Below the pieces are notes generated by a model. That model made no database searches and had not been told where the DNA came from. It was given only the letters and a program-made list of their open reading frames with translations. A DNA stretch of 64,000 nt from Myxococcus xanthus (GTDB taxonomy: Bacteria > Myxococcota > Myxococcia > Myxococcales > Myxococcaceae), in NCBI RefSeq assembly GCF_900106535.1, contig NZ_FNOH01000002.1, positions 434,001 to 498,000 on the forward strand, in the 5' to 3' direction. Within the stretch, counting starts at the first letter, position 1. Each line of letters begins with the position of its first letter. Below, piece after piece: positions 26,437-34,360 of this stretch. The translations under genes were made by a program, and so were the position numbers.

Positions 26437-29181
26437 TCAATATGACTCCACGAGGATGACGTGCCGGGTCCACCCGGCACGGCTGTCCCGCTCCAACCAG
26501 CGCTGACGCTCGTCCCGCAGCGCCACCGCCGGCGCGGCCCCTTCGCGAATGCGGCGCCGGACCCCATCGAAGAAGCGGCCGGCGGCATCCGGGATGTCCA
26601 CCGTGGAGGCCAGCACCGCCCGTGCGCCCGCATCGATGAACGCCGCGGGCAGGCTGAAGGGCTCGTGGCTGGTGGTGGTGCTCGCCGCGCGTCCGGCGCT
26701 GCACGCCGCCAGGAACACCATGGGCGCCCCCGTGAGCGTCTGCTGCCGCACCACGTCCGCGGTGAGCGCGTAGCGGCCGCTCGTCTCCGGGGACAGCACC
26801 ACCAGCGACGCATCCGAGAGCGCCGGGTCCATGATGCCGTGGGCGTGGATTTCGATTTCGGTGGCGTCCCGCATGTCCGCCAGCACGCGCGCGGGCGTGG
26901 CGTCCGAGCCGGACAGCACCTGCAGCGGCACCGCCTCCGGCTCCTGCGAGGGCAACCACTGCGGCAGCCGCGGCAGTTGGAGCAGCGCGGGCGCATCCAC
27001 GCTGGAGACGACGAGCCGCCGGGCCGTGGGCGTGGTGCGCGGCTGGGCCGTGCGGCCGAGCCGGAAGCTCCAGGGCACCTCCGGCGGCAACAGGTCCGTG
27101 TGGCCGAAGACGGGCGGCCAGGCAAGCACGTCCACGCGCTCGCAGCCACGCAACACCTCACGCAGCCGATCCGGCACCAGCCGCGAGGTGTCCGCGCGGA
27201 TGAATGGCCCCTGCCGGTCCGTCTCGTAGTGGCCCAGCACCTGGCCTTGCGTCCCGCGCGCCACCAGCACCGTGCGCTCGCCATGCACCGCCGCCGCAAG
27301 GGCGCAGCGCTGGGGCACGGGCGTGCCAAGCTGCGCGGCCATCAACTCCAACGCCTGGGTGTACTCGCCCGCCTTGCCCGCGTCCGTGACGAGCGACGAA
27401 TAGCTCAGCGCCCAGGCCTCGCGCGCCAGTGAATCTCCCCGAGGCAATGCCTCCGCCTCGGTGATGGTCTGCCGCAGCAGCGCCAGCCCCCGGGCTCTGT
27501 CGGAATCCAGCAGGAAGCGGCCCTCCACGTAACGGGCATACACCGCGTCGCTGGGCATGGGGTTGCTGTGGTTGGCCCACGTGAGGGCCTGCCGCAGCAA
27601 CGCCTCGTCCCCTGGCTTCGGCCGGGTGCGCGACAGCTCCGCGAGGTTGACGGCGAACAGCAGGCTCAGCGGCTCGTTCTTGCAGGCGGCGTTCGCGTCC
27701 ACCTCGCGGCGCGCGTCGTCCATGCGGTTGTCCAGGTAGTACGTGTGGGCCAGGTTCTCCCGGGGCCAGACGCAGTTGACGTGCCCGCGGGCGGACCACT
27801 CCTCCACATAGGCACGCGAGCTGGCGAAGTCCCCGCGTGAGCGGGTGATGGCGGCCAGCGCCTCCAGGGCGGTGAACTCCATGTCCCATTCCCGGAGCTG
27901 GCGCGCCCAGGCCCAGGCGGTGCGGGCATGCTGCTCGCCCTCGGTGAGGCGCTGGAGGTCGGCGTAGAGGATGCTCAGGCGCAGCTCCAGGTCCACGCAG
28001 CGCGTGGACAGACCGCCCTCGCGGCAGCGCTGGAGCGCGTTGAAGATGCGCTGCTCGGCCTTCCACCACTGGCCCTCGGCCGTCTCGCGGATGGCCTCCT
28101 CACGCTCGATGTAGAGGTTGAACCAGGGGTCGTTCTGGCGCTTCGCCCGCTCCACCACCTGCGAAAACATGCGGCGCGTGGCCCGCGTGTGCTGGGCCGT
28201 GCCCAGGAAGAGGTCGTCCTCTCCCGACGCCAGCACCCGCTCCAGCAGCTTGTCCGGCTGGTTCAGCTTGCCGCGCACCAGCGACGCGTACTCGCGCGAC
28301 AGCACGCCGCGGCGCGTGAAGTTCCGGCCGCTCACCCGCTTGACGTAGTCCGTCAGCGCGGAGCCTCCGTGGCCGCGGTCCAACTCCTGCGCCAGGGGCA
28401 GCAGGGCCAGGACGCGCTCCTTCGACGGCGCCGCGCGGACCACTTCATAGAAGGCCTGCCGGACGATGCCCGGGTCCTTGCGGGCCGCCTCCAGCGGAAG
28501 AGGCGCCTGAGGGTCATCCACCAGCGCCAGCGTGGCCTCGCGCGCTTCCTTCCACCGGCGGGCGCGCTCCATCGTGGCGTCGCGTTGCTCGCGAGCGTTG
28601 GCCTTCGCCTCGCGGCTCCAGCCCGGCTCCCCCATCAGCGCCACCTGTTCGAAGGTGTCCGCCGCCTTCATCGTGAGCCCCATCGCCTGGAGCACCAGCG
28701 CGCGGTTCCACATGGCCTGCGCATGCTTCGGCTGCGCCTTCAGCACGCCGTCCAGCAACCGCAAGGCCTGCTCATGTGAGCCGCGGGCGAGGTACACCGC
28801 GGCCAAATCACTGTCGCGGTCCGGAGAGGCGGGCATGCGCTCCAGGAACGAGGCCGCCTGGTTCCACTCGCCCTGAAGGGCATACGCGGAGGCGATACCG
28901 GACAGGTCGCCCGCTTCCTCCAGCCGGGCGAGGTCTCGCAGTGGGATGGGTTCGGGAGCGACGGGGCAGCCGCCCGCCGACATACGTGGCCGGTAGCGGT
29001 CCGCTTCGGGGTGCGTGAGCCGAGCCTCGATGCGTGACGCGGAGCGGCGCTCCGCCCAGAACTGCGCGGATACAGGTGCCCCGCTTCCCTTGGAGGGCGT
29101 GCGGGCAAGAAGGACGGTCAACACCAAGACGGGCGTGGCCAGCGCCAGGACCAGGACTTTGTCGTACGCCGGCTTCAACAT
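26437..29181 (-). CDS. Membrane-anchored TPR-CHAT protein (caspase-like peptidase)
   Basis: 914 residues from ATG 29181, after GAGGGGG. A single N-terminal span (KVLVLALATPVLVLTVLLA) probably exports the remainder to the periplasm. Long helical TPR-type repeats fill about 45-640. The C-terminal CHAT domain keeps the caspase-like dyad: His781-Gly782 in IHAHGIMD and Cys827 in FLAACSAG, so it is likely an active protease rather than a dead scaffold. The first ~380 residues after the span match the periplasmic part of the anti-sigma protein at 22975-24381, so the two genes are paralogues. CHAT proteases cleave partner proteins after activation through their repeats, as in the TPR-CHAT of type III-E CRISPR systems. 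A role in processing the anti-sigma factor, the small protein or an envelope substrate is speculation. Confidence 0.85.
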   Translation of the reverse strand: MLKPAYDKVLVLALATPVLVLTVLLARTPSKGSGAPVSAQFWAERRSASRIEARLTHPEADRYRPRMSAGGCPVAPEPIPLRDLARLEEAGDLSGIASAYALQGEWNQAASFLERMPASPDRDSDLAAVYLARGSHEQALRLLDGVLKAQPKHAQAMWNRALVLQAMGLTMKAADTFEQVALMGEPGWSREAKANAREQRDATMERARRWKEAREATLALVDDPQAPLPLEAARKDPGIVRQAFYEVVRAAPSKERVLALLPLAQELDRGHGGSALTDYVKRVSGRNFTRRGVLSREYASLVRGKLNQPDKLLERVLASGEDDLFLGTAQHTRATRRMFSQVVERAKRQNDPWFNLYIEREEAIRETAEGQWWKAEQRIFNALQRCREGGLSTRCVDLELRLSILYADLQRLTEGEQHARTAWAWARQLREWDMEFTALEALAAITRSRGDFASSRAYVEEWSARGHVNCVWPRENLAHTYYLDNRMDDARREVDANAACKNEPLSLLFAVNLAELSRTRPKPGDEALLRQALTWANHSNPMPSDAVYARYVEGRFLLDSDRARGLALLRQTITEAEALPRGDSLAREAWALSYSSLVTDAGKAGEYTQALELMAAQLGTPVPQRCALAAAVHGERTVLVARGTQGQVLGHYETDRQGPFIRADTSRLVPDRLREVLRGCERVDVLAWPPVFGHTDLLPPEVPWSFRLGRTAQPRTTPTARRLVVSSVDAPALLQLPRLPQWLPSQEPEAVPLQVLSGSDATPARVLADMRDATEIEIHAHGIMDPALSDASLVVLSPETSGRYALTADVVRQQTLTGAPMVFLAACSAGRAASTTTSHEPFSLPAAFIDAGARAVLASTVDIPDAAGRFFDGVRRRIREGAAPAVALRDERQRWLERDSRAGWTRHVILVESY

Positions 29182-29632
29182 ACTGCCCCCTCGGGCGCCA
29201 TCCCCCAAGCAGCCGCCCATCTACCGCGTTGTACACCATCCACCGTTCCCCACCGACTTCCGGGGAGGCTGGGCAACCTGAAACAGACGCCTGGCTCATC
29301 GCCACCCGCGGCATTTCTCCCGCTTTTTCCAACCCACCTCCCCGACTGCCCGCCCACGATTCGCCAGGTGGTCAGGCCGTGAACCAGGCGGCCTGACCTG
29401 GAGACGGCTTGCGCCGAAAACCTTGAGTGCAGGTCCTCCGCGCATCCCTTCGGAATCACTGTCTCCTTGGAGGAAAAAGCCGGCATGACGCCAGGGGCCC
29501 GCCCGTCAGGCAGCCCTCCACATGAGACGGCGGACCCACCTCCGCCCGAGGGTTCTACGAGAGGGCACGAGCGGGAAGTAGCACGTCCGCCTGAGTGTCC
29601 CACTGCGCCAACCTGGAACGAAAGGACCTCGC
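29182..29632. other. 451-base divergent intergenic region
   Basis: Between the TPR-CHAT and polysaccharide-lyase genes. On the minus strand GGAAC at 29249-29245, a 16-base spacer and CGCGGT at 29228-29223 resemble an ECF-type promoter facing the CHAT gene. A hairpin, CCAGG/TCAGGCC with GGCCTGACCTGG, spans 29364-29401. No convincing gene is seen; open frames here lack ribosome sites and conserved features. Confidence 0.4.
29223..29249 (-). promoter_or_regulatory. Possible ECF-type promoter for the TPR-CHAT gene
   Basis: Minus strand GGAAC, 16 bases, CGCGGT, placed 42 bases before the ATG at 29181. The -35 matches the commonest ECF motif exactly; the -10 only begins with CG. No equal site was found upstream of the sigma gene itself, so linkage to that sigma factor is unproven. 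Confidence 0.25.
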
Positions 29633-30682
29633 TTGACGCAGCTGCTTCGACTCGCCGCCCTGGTGTCTCTGATTCCCTCGTTCGCCTCCGCGGACGTGGT
29701 GTGGAAAGGCGACTTCGAGACGGGCAATACCTCGCAATGGACGCGCAGTCAGAGCGTCTCCAACAGCCGTCTCCAGGTGGTGACGGATGTGGTCCGCGAA
29801 GGCCGCTATGCGCTGAAGGCCACGGTGCGCCAGGGCGATGACCCCATCAACGCCAGCGGCAACCGCAATGAACTGCTCTACATCAGCCAGGAGAAGCCGG
29901 ACTCCACCTGGTACTACAAGTGGAGCACCCTCTTCCCCACCAACTACCCGCTCAATGACAGCTGGCAGGTCTTCGCGCAGTGGCACCAGGAGGGATGCTG
30001 CGGCTCACCGCCGCTGGAGTTCTACGTGCGCGGCGAAGCGATGCACATGCGCGTGGGCGGCGTGAAGGGCAAGGTGCTGTGGACGGCCCCGCTCAAGCGC
30101 GGTGACTGGAGCGACTTCGTGTTGCAGGTGAAGTGGTCGCCCAACGCGAAGACGGGCTTCGTCCAGCTCTGGCACAACAACGAGGTCGTCGTGCCGAAGA
30201 CCTACGTCGCGACGCAGTTCGGCAAGGAGATGAACTACCTGAAGCTGGGCCTGTACCGCGACGACACCATCCGTCCCGAGGCCAGCGTGTACCACGACGG
30301 TTTCACCATGGCCTCGACGCTGGAGGAGGTCATGCCGCCGCCGACACCGGAGCCCACCCCCGAGCCCCCCGCGCCGGAGCCCGAGCCCACCACTCCCGCG
30401 CCGGAGCAGCCGGGTGAGGACGCGCCGTCCGAGGAGCCCCCCGACGAGCCCATCGTCCGGACGCCCGACACGCAGCCGCGGACCCGCTGGGGCGTCACCC
30501 CTCCCGAGGACATCCTCTCCGGGGAGAGTCCGCTGGGCGCCGACGGGGCGCGGGGCTGCAATGCCTCCGGCGGCGGAACGGCGGGTGTGCCCATCACCGC
30601 CGCGGTGGGCCTGCTCTCCTTCGCCGCGCTGTTCGCCCGCCGCCGCAAGCCAGCACAGGCTCGCGCCCACGCGAAGCGCTGA
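29633..30682 (+). CDS. Secreted polysaccharide lyase-like (heparin lyase I family) protein with MYXO-CTERM tail
   Basis: 349 residues from TTG 29633, which directly begins a signal peptide (QLLRLAALVSLIPSFASA) and follows GAAAGGA. Residues 21-235 are a jelly-roll like the heparin-lyase/polysaccharide lyase family: DFETGNTSQW, GNRNELLY, WYYKWSTLFP, QVFAQWHQ and LKLGLYRDD. A long Pro/Glu/Thr linker follows, then GCNASGGG, a hydrophobic segment and ARRRKPAQARAHAKR, a MYXO-CTERM tail for surface sorting. It may cut or bind acidic polysaccharide, perhaps from matrix or prey. Catalytic residues cannot be assigned from sequence alone. Confidence 0.8.
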   Translation: MTQLLRLAALVSLIPSFASADVVWKGDFETGNTSQWTRSQSVSNSRLQVVTDVVREGRYALKATVRQGDDPINASGNRNELLYISQEKPDSTWYYKWSTLFPTNYPLNDSWQVFAQWHQEGCCGSPPLEFYVRGEAMHMRVGGVKGKVLWTAPLKRGDWSDFVLQVKWSPNAKTGFVQLWHNNEVVVPKTYVATQFGKEMNYLKLGLYRDDTIRPEASVYHDGFTMASTLEEVMPPPTPEPTPEPPAPEPEPTTPAPEQPGEDAPSEEPPDEPIVRTPDTQPRTRWGVTPPEDILSGESPLGADGARGCNASGGGTAGVPITAAVGLLSFAALFARRRKPAQARAHAKR

Positions 30683-30744
30683 GCGGCCTCCTCATCGCGG
30701 GGTGTGTCGGTGATACGGCAGGCCCCGCGTGGGAAGGTCGTGAG

Positions 30745-31293
30745 TCAGGGCTCCTTGAGCAGGGGGAGCCCTGAGGTGACCTTGGCCAGCAACGTCCGCA
30801 GCGTGGTGCGCTCCTCTTCACTCAAGGGCGCCATCAGCGCGGCAATCCGCCGGTAGTGGTCCGGCAACACGCTCTCGATGAGTTGCCGGGCCTTGGGCGT
30901 GAGGCGCACCGTGTACATGCGGCGGTCCTCCGGATGGTCCTCGCGGGAGATGAGGGCATCCTTCTCCAACGTGTCCAGCAACCCCGTCATCGTGGCCCGG
31001 CTGACGCCAGAGCTCTCCGCGAGGTCCGCGGGCGTGAGCCCACGAACGCGCTCCACGTCGTCGTCCTCGGTGGTGAACAGTCGGACCAGCACCATGAAAC
31101 GCCCCATCGACAGCCCGTGACGGCCCAGGTGCGCCTCGTAGGCCCCCGACAAGTCGTGCGAAGCCCGCAGCAAGGTGATGCACGTCTCGATGGCGCTGGC
31201 GTCGAGCTCGGGGAAGCGCAGCGCCAGGCGCCGGAGCCGCTCGTAGCGCGGCATCGCCGCGGGCGTCGGGGAAGTGGGAGGTCGAGTAGGCAC
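30745..31293 (-). CDS. MarR family transcriptional regulator
   Basis: 182 residues from GTG 31293 (ATG 31254 is an alternative). The winged helix reads LTPADLAESSGVSRATMTGLLDTLEKDALISREDHPEDRRMYTVRLTPKA, an archetypal MarR recognition helix and wing with DxRxxxVxLT. Such dimers repress divergent or own promoters until a small ligand or oxidant is bound. A CCTAA-N5-TTAGG palindrome lies 20 bases upstream, between this gene and the divergent small Cys-rich gene at 31395. Confidence 0.92.
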   Translation of the reverse strand: MPTRPPTSPTPAAMPRYERLRRLALRFPELDASAIETCITLLRASHDLSGAYEAHLGRHGLSMGRFMVLVRLFTTEDDDVERVRGLTPADLAESSGVSRATMTGLLDTLEKDALISREDHPEDRRMYTVRLTPKARQLIESVLPDHYRRIAALMAPLSEEERTTLRTLLAKVTSGLPLLKEP

Positions 31294-31313
31294 GGCACAG
31301 GCCTCGTAAGGCC

Positions 31314-31328
31314 CCTAATGATTTTAGG
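31314..31328. promoter_or_regulatory. Candidate MarR operator
   Basis: CCTAA TGATT TTAGG, a perfect 5-bp-arm palindrome in the 101-base gap between the MarR gene and the divergent gene. The TTAG/CTAA half-site type is common for MarR proteins, and the position fits autoregulation and control of 31395-32197. Confidence 0.5.
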
Positions 31329-31394
31329 CAATGAGAAAGGGCGCGCTCCGCACCGGGGGCTGGCGCCTGCTGGCCCGGGCGTTATGAACAGGCC

Positions 31395-31628
31395 GTGATG
31401 GATGTGAAGGACGCGGCCGTGCAGACGGCCCTGCGCCGCGCGTGCGAGGAGGTCGGCTTGCCGGACTCGCTGCGGGGCTGCGTATATCCCCTCCTTCGCG
31501 ACCCGGAGGGTGACTGGCCGGGCTGCTGCGGTGGAGGCTGCCACCCGTGTGCCTCCTCCCTGGTGGACGTGGCGATGCGCACGCTGGAGCTGCTGGGCAC
31601 CCCCCGGCGCGCGCCCGTGGTCGGGTGA
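31395..31628 (+). CDS. Small cysteine-rich protein
   Basis: 77 residues starting at GTG 31395, with ATG directly after. A helical N-terminus is followed by a compact Cys/His cluster CCGGGCHPCASS, plus a lone Cys earlier (RGCVYP). The spacing could bind a metal or act in thiol chemistry, but no family is recognised. It is divergent from a MarR gene and 32 bases upstream of a membrane hydrolase gene, suggesting a small regulon. Confidence 0.6.
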   Translation: MMDVKDAAVQTALRRACEEVGLPDSLRGCVYPLLRDPEGDWPGCCGGGCHPCASSLVDVAMRTLELLGTPRRAPVVG

Positions 31629-31660
31629 AGTGAGGCCGGGCAGCGGCATAGGCTGCGGGC

Positions 31661-32197
31661 ATGAATCCCATTGTCCATGCCGAACTGGCCTGGCTCGCGG
31701 CACAGGGCCTCAAGGAGCGCAGGGACCGCATCCTCGTCACCTGCGCGGGACTGGCGCCGGACCTGGACGGACTCACGCTGCTCGCGGGCGAGGCGTATTA
31801 CGTCCGCTATCACCACGTCATCTTCCATGGCTACGTGGGTGCCATCGTCACGGCGGTGGCCTGCGCGGCGCTGGCGCGGCAGCGGCTGCGGGTGGCGGCC
31901 CTGTCCCTGTGCACCTTTCACCTGCACCTGCTCTGCGACCTCGCGGGCAGCGGGCCGGGCTGGCCCATCTACTACTACTGGCCCACGAGCATGCGGGAGT
32001 GGTTCTGGGAGGGGCAGTGGAACCTCGCCTCCTGGCAGAACGCGGTCATCGGGCTGGCCACCACGCTGCTGTGTCTGGCGTGCGCGCTGCGCTTCCGCCG
32101 GACCTTCGTGGAGGTGTTCTCCGCCCGGTGGGACGCGGAAGTCACGCGCACTCTCCGTCGCCGGTTCCTCCGTGAGGATTTCGTGCGGGAACCATGA
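31661..32197 (+). CDS. Membrane-bound metal-dependent hydrolase-like protein (YdjM/DUF457 type)
   Basis: 178 residues. It opens MNPIVHAELAWL and contains PDLDGL, HHVIFHGY and HLHLLCDLAGSG, the His/Asp pattern of the LexA-binding/inner-membrane metal hydrolase family, with several membrane segments (VGAIVTAVACAALA, AVIGLATTLLCLACAL). The molecular substrate of this family is unsettled. It probably forms an operon with the preceding small gene. Confidence 0.75.
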   Translation: MNPIVHAELAWLAAQGLKERRDRILVTCAGLAPDLDGLTLLAGEAYYVRYHHVIFHGYVGAIVTAVACAALARQRLRVAALSLCTFHLHLLCDLAGSGPGWPIYYYWPTSMREWFWEGQWNLASWQNAVIGLATTLLCLACALRFRRTFVEVFSARWDAEVTRTLRRRFLREDFVREP

Positions 32198-32233
32198 CGT
32201 GATTGTCCATGCGTCCGTCGCCAGCATGGACGC

Positions 32234-34345
32234 ATGCTCATCCTCGGACTCGGGTTGATGGCAGTGGGCGTGCTGGGGGCGTCGCTCGAAGCCCCCGTCA
32301 CGTCAGTCACGGTCTACAGCAACCAGGCGCAGGTGGCGCGCTCCGGCAGCCTCACGGTTTCCGGCTCGCGGCGGGTGACGTTTCCCCGGCTGCCCAAGAA
32401 CGTGGATACGGATTCCATCCGCGTCGAAGCCGAGGGCGCGGAAGTGTCCCACGTCGACGTGCGCACCGTGAAGGAGGAGGCCTTCTCCCACGACGAAGCC
32501 CGGAAGCTCATCGCGCGCATGGAGGAAATTGACGCGGCGCTCGCTCGCATCACGGCTGAACGAAACGTCCACCATGCGCAAATTGAAGCGCTCCGGCGGG
32601 TTCGTCCCTCGGCGCAGTCCGACAGCGAGGCCGCGCGCGCCCAGACTCCGCCCACCACCTGGGACGCCGCGGTGTCCTTCCTCGTGGACAACGTGGCCCG
32701 GATGGAGGCCCGGCTGCGAGAACTGGAGGCGCAATCCGCGACGCTCCAGAAGGAACAGCAGCAGCACAAGGAGCGCGCCACGACGTTGGGCAAGACGTTC
32801 GGTGAGCCCGGTGTCGAAGTGACTGCCACGCTCACGGGCAAAGGCGCCACGAAGGTGACGTTGACGTACCTCACCACCGGGGCCCGCTGGTATCCCCACT
32901 ATGAGCTGCAGTTCCAACCCGAAACGCAGCGGATGCAGATGGCCTTCTACGGCCGCGTGAGCCAGGAGACAGGCGAGGATTGGGAGAGCGCACGGCTCAC
33001 GCTCAGCACCGCCCTGCCTGCCAACGCCACGGAGTTGCCCAAACTGAGCACCTGGAAGCTGGGCATCCGGGAGCGATTCATTCCCACGCCGCGTCCTCAT
33101 GAAGAGTCCATTCAACCCGTGCCGGACGCTTCGAACACCCCGTCCCAGCCCACGACCTCAGCCGAGGAAATGCTGCGCGCGCAGTTGCTGCGACTTGCCG
33201 GAGAGCGGGGCCTGACACAGCCCGCAGCCTCGAAGCCGCAGGTCACCGCGCAACGCGAACAAGGAGGGATGGGGGCCATCCGGGGTACCGTCATCGACAC
33301 CCAGTCCCGGCAGACGCTCTCCGATGTGGTCGTCACCGCGATCCCCTCATCAAGGGAGGCGGAGCACGTGACGGTGACGGACGCCAAGGGTGAGTACCTC
33401 CTCCCCAGGCTCCCCTCCGAAGCCTACACCGTGCGGTACGAGCGTGAGGGCTACAAGCCCCATGCCCGCCGCCCCATCCAGATCCGTTCGAACCGCACAC
33501 TCCGAGTCAATGCGGAGCTGCTTCCCGACTCTCTGAACGAGTCCGTCGAAATCGTTGGCCACCCGCCCACCATCGACGTCGGGTCCTCGACCATGGGCGT
33601 CAACATCGATCAGGAGTTCATCAAGCGGATCCCAGGCTCCATTCAGCGGTCGATGTCACTGACCCCACCGCCTGGCTGGCGCCCCCCCACATTTGCCCCG
33701 GATTCGCCAGTCGCCGTCGCGGGAGGCTACAACCTCACCTTCACCTCACAGCACCCGGAAACCCTCCTCAGTAACAAGGGGGAACGCAGCCTCCCGCTGG
33801 TCTCCGAGTCCTGGCCCGTGCAAGTGGAGCGCAAGATTTTCCCTGCGCTCTCGCCGAACACGTACCTCGTCGCAACGCTTCAGGGCCCATCCCGGAACGT
33901 GTTTCCAGGGGGGGATGCATCGCTCTTCGTGGGCGCCGACCCGGCCGGCACCGCGATGCTGACAACCATCGTTCCCGGGGAGTCCTTCACCCTGCCACTG
34001 GGCATCGACCGCGCGGTACGCAGCGCCCGGGACGTACGGCTCGTCGAGTCGGAGAAAGGCTTCATCTCCAAGGATGAGGTGGGCACGTACGAAGTCACCA
34101 TGGAGGTTCCCAATCCCTACCCCTTCCCCCTGGCCGTGAGCGTGGTGGACCAGCTTCCGCTCAATCAAGACGGCAAGGTGGAGGTGGCGCTGGTCCGTGC
34201 CGTGCCCGCTCCCCAGTTCGACAAGGGAACGGGGAAGCTTCAGTGGGACGTGGTGGTGCCACCGTCCAGCAAGTCCACCGTCTCCTTCCAATACACCCTG
34301 AGCCGCCCCAAGGGCTGGCGTCTGTATCAGAAGTACCAGAACTAG
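32234..34345 (+). CDS. MuiA/DUF4139 family protein with inserted carboxypeptidase-regulatory/TonB-plug-like module
   Basis: 703 residues with an N-terminal signal-like segment. The DUF4140 part (about 20-130) starts VTSVTVYSNQAQVAR, then a coiled coil (about 145-185), then the DUF4139 body (TLTYLTTGARWYPHYEL; SQETGEDWESARLTLSTA) that resumes at about 498 and runs to the end. Residues about 347-432 are a carboxypeptidase-regulatory-like beta sandwich (GTVIDTQSRQTLSDVVV), and 433-470 (VEIVGHPPTIDVGSSTMG, then NIDQEFIKRIP) look like the start of a TonB-receptor plug as in Oar-type receptors. This insertion is not found in the next, paralogous gene. Function of the family (mucoidy inhibitor A) is not well defined; likely envelope-associated. 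Confidence 0.75.
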   Translation: MLILGLGLMAVGVLGASLEAPVTSVTVYSNQAQVARSGSLTVSGSRRVTFPRLPKNVDTDSIRVEAEGAEVSHVDVRTVKEEAFSHDEARKLIARMEEIDAALARITAERNVHHAQIEALRRVRPSAQSDSEAARAQTPPTTWDAAVSFLVDNVARMEARLRELEAQSATLQKEQQQHKERATTLGKTFGEPGVEVTATLTGKGATKVTLTYLTTGARWYPHYELQFQPETQRMQMAFYGRVSQETGEDWESARLTLSTALPANATELPKLSTWKLGIRERFIPTPRPHEESIQPVPDASNTPSQPTTSAEEMLRAQLLRLAGERGLTQPAASKPQVTAQREQGGMGAIRGTVIDTQSRQTLSDVVVTAIPSSREAEHVTVTDAKGEYLLPRLPSEAYTVRYEREGYKPHARRPIQIRSNRTLRVNAELLPDSLNESVEIVGHPPTIDVGSSTMGVNIDQEFIKRIPGSIQRSMSLTPPPGWRPPTFAPDSPVAVAGGYNLTFTSQHPETLLSNKGERSLPLVSESWPVQVERKIFPALSPNTYLVATLQGPSRNVFPGGDASLFVGADPAGTAMLTTIVPGESFTLPLGIDRAVRSARDVRLVESEKGFISKDEVGTYEVTMEVPNPYPFPLAVSVVDQLPLNQDGKVEVALVRAVPAPQFDKGTGKLQWDVVVPPSSKSTVSFQYTLSRPKGWRLYQKYQN

Positions 34346-34360
34346 CCCGAGGACCGAACC

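Noticed and set aside
29364..29401. Hairpin in the CHAT/lyase gap as a small RNA or riboswitch
   Set aside because: The stem has a three-base bulge, no T-run, and no known aptamer features; kept only as a note.
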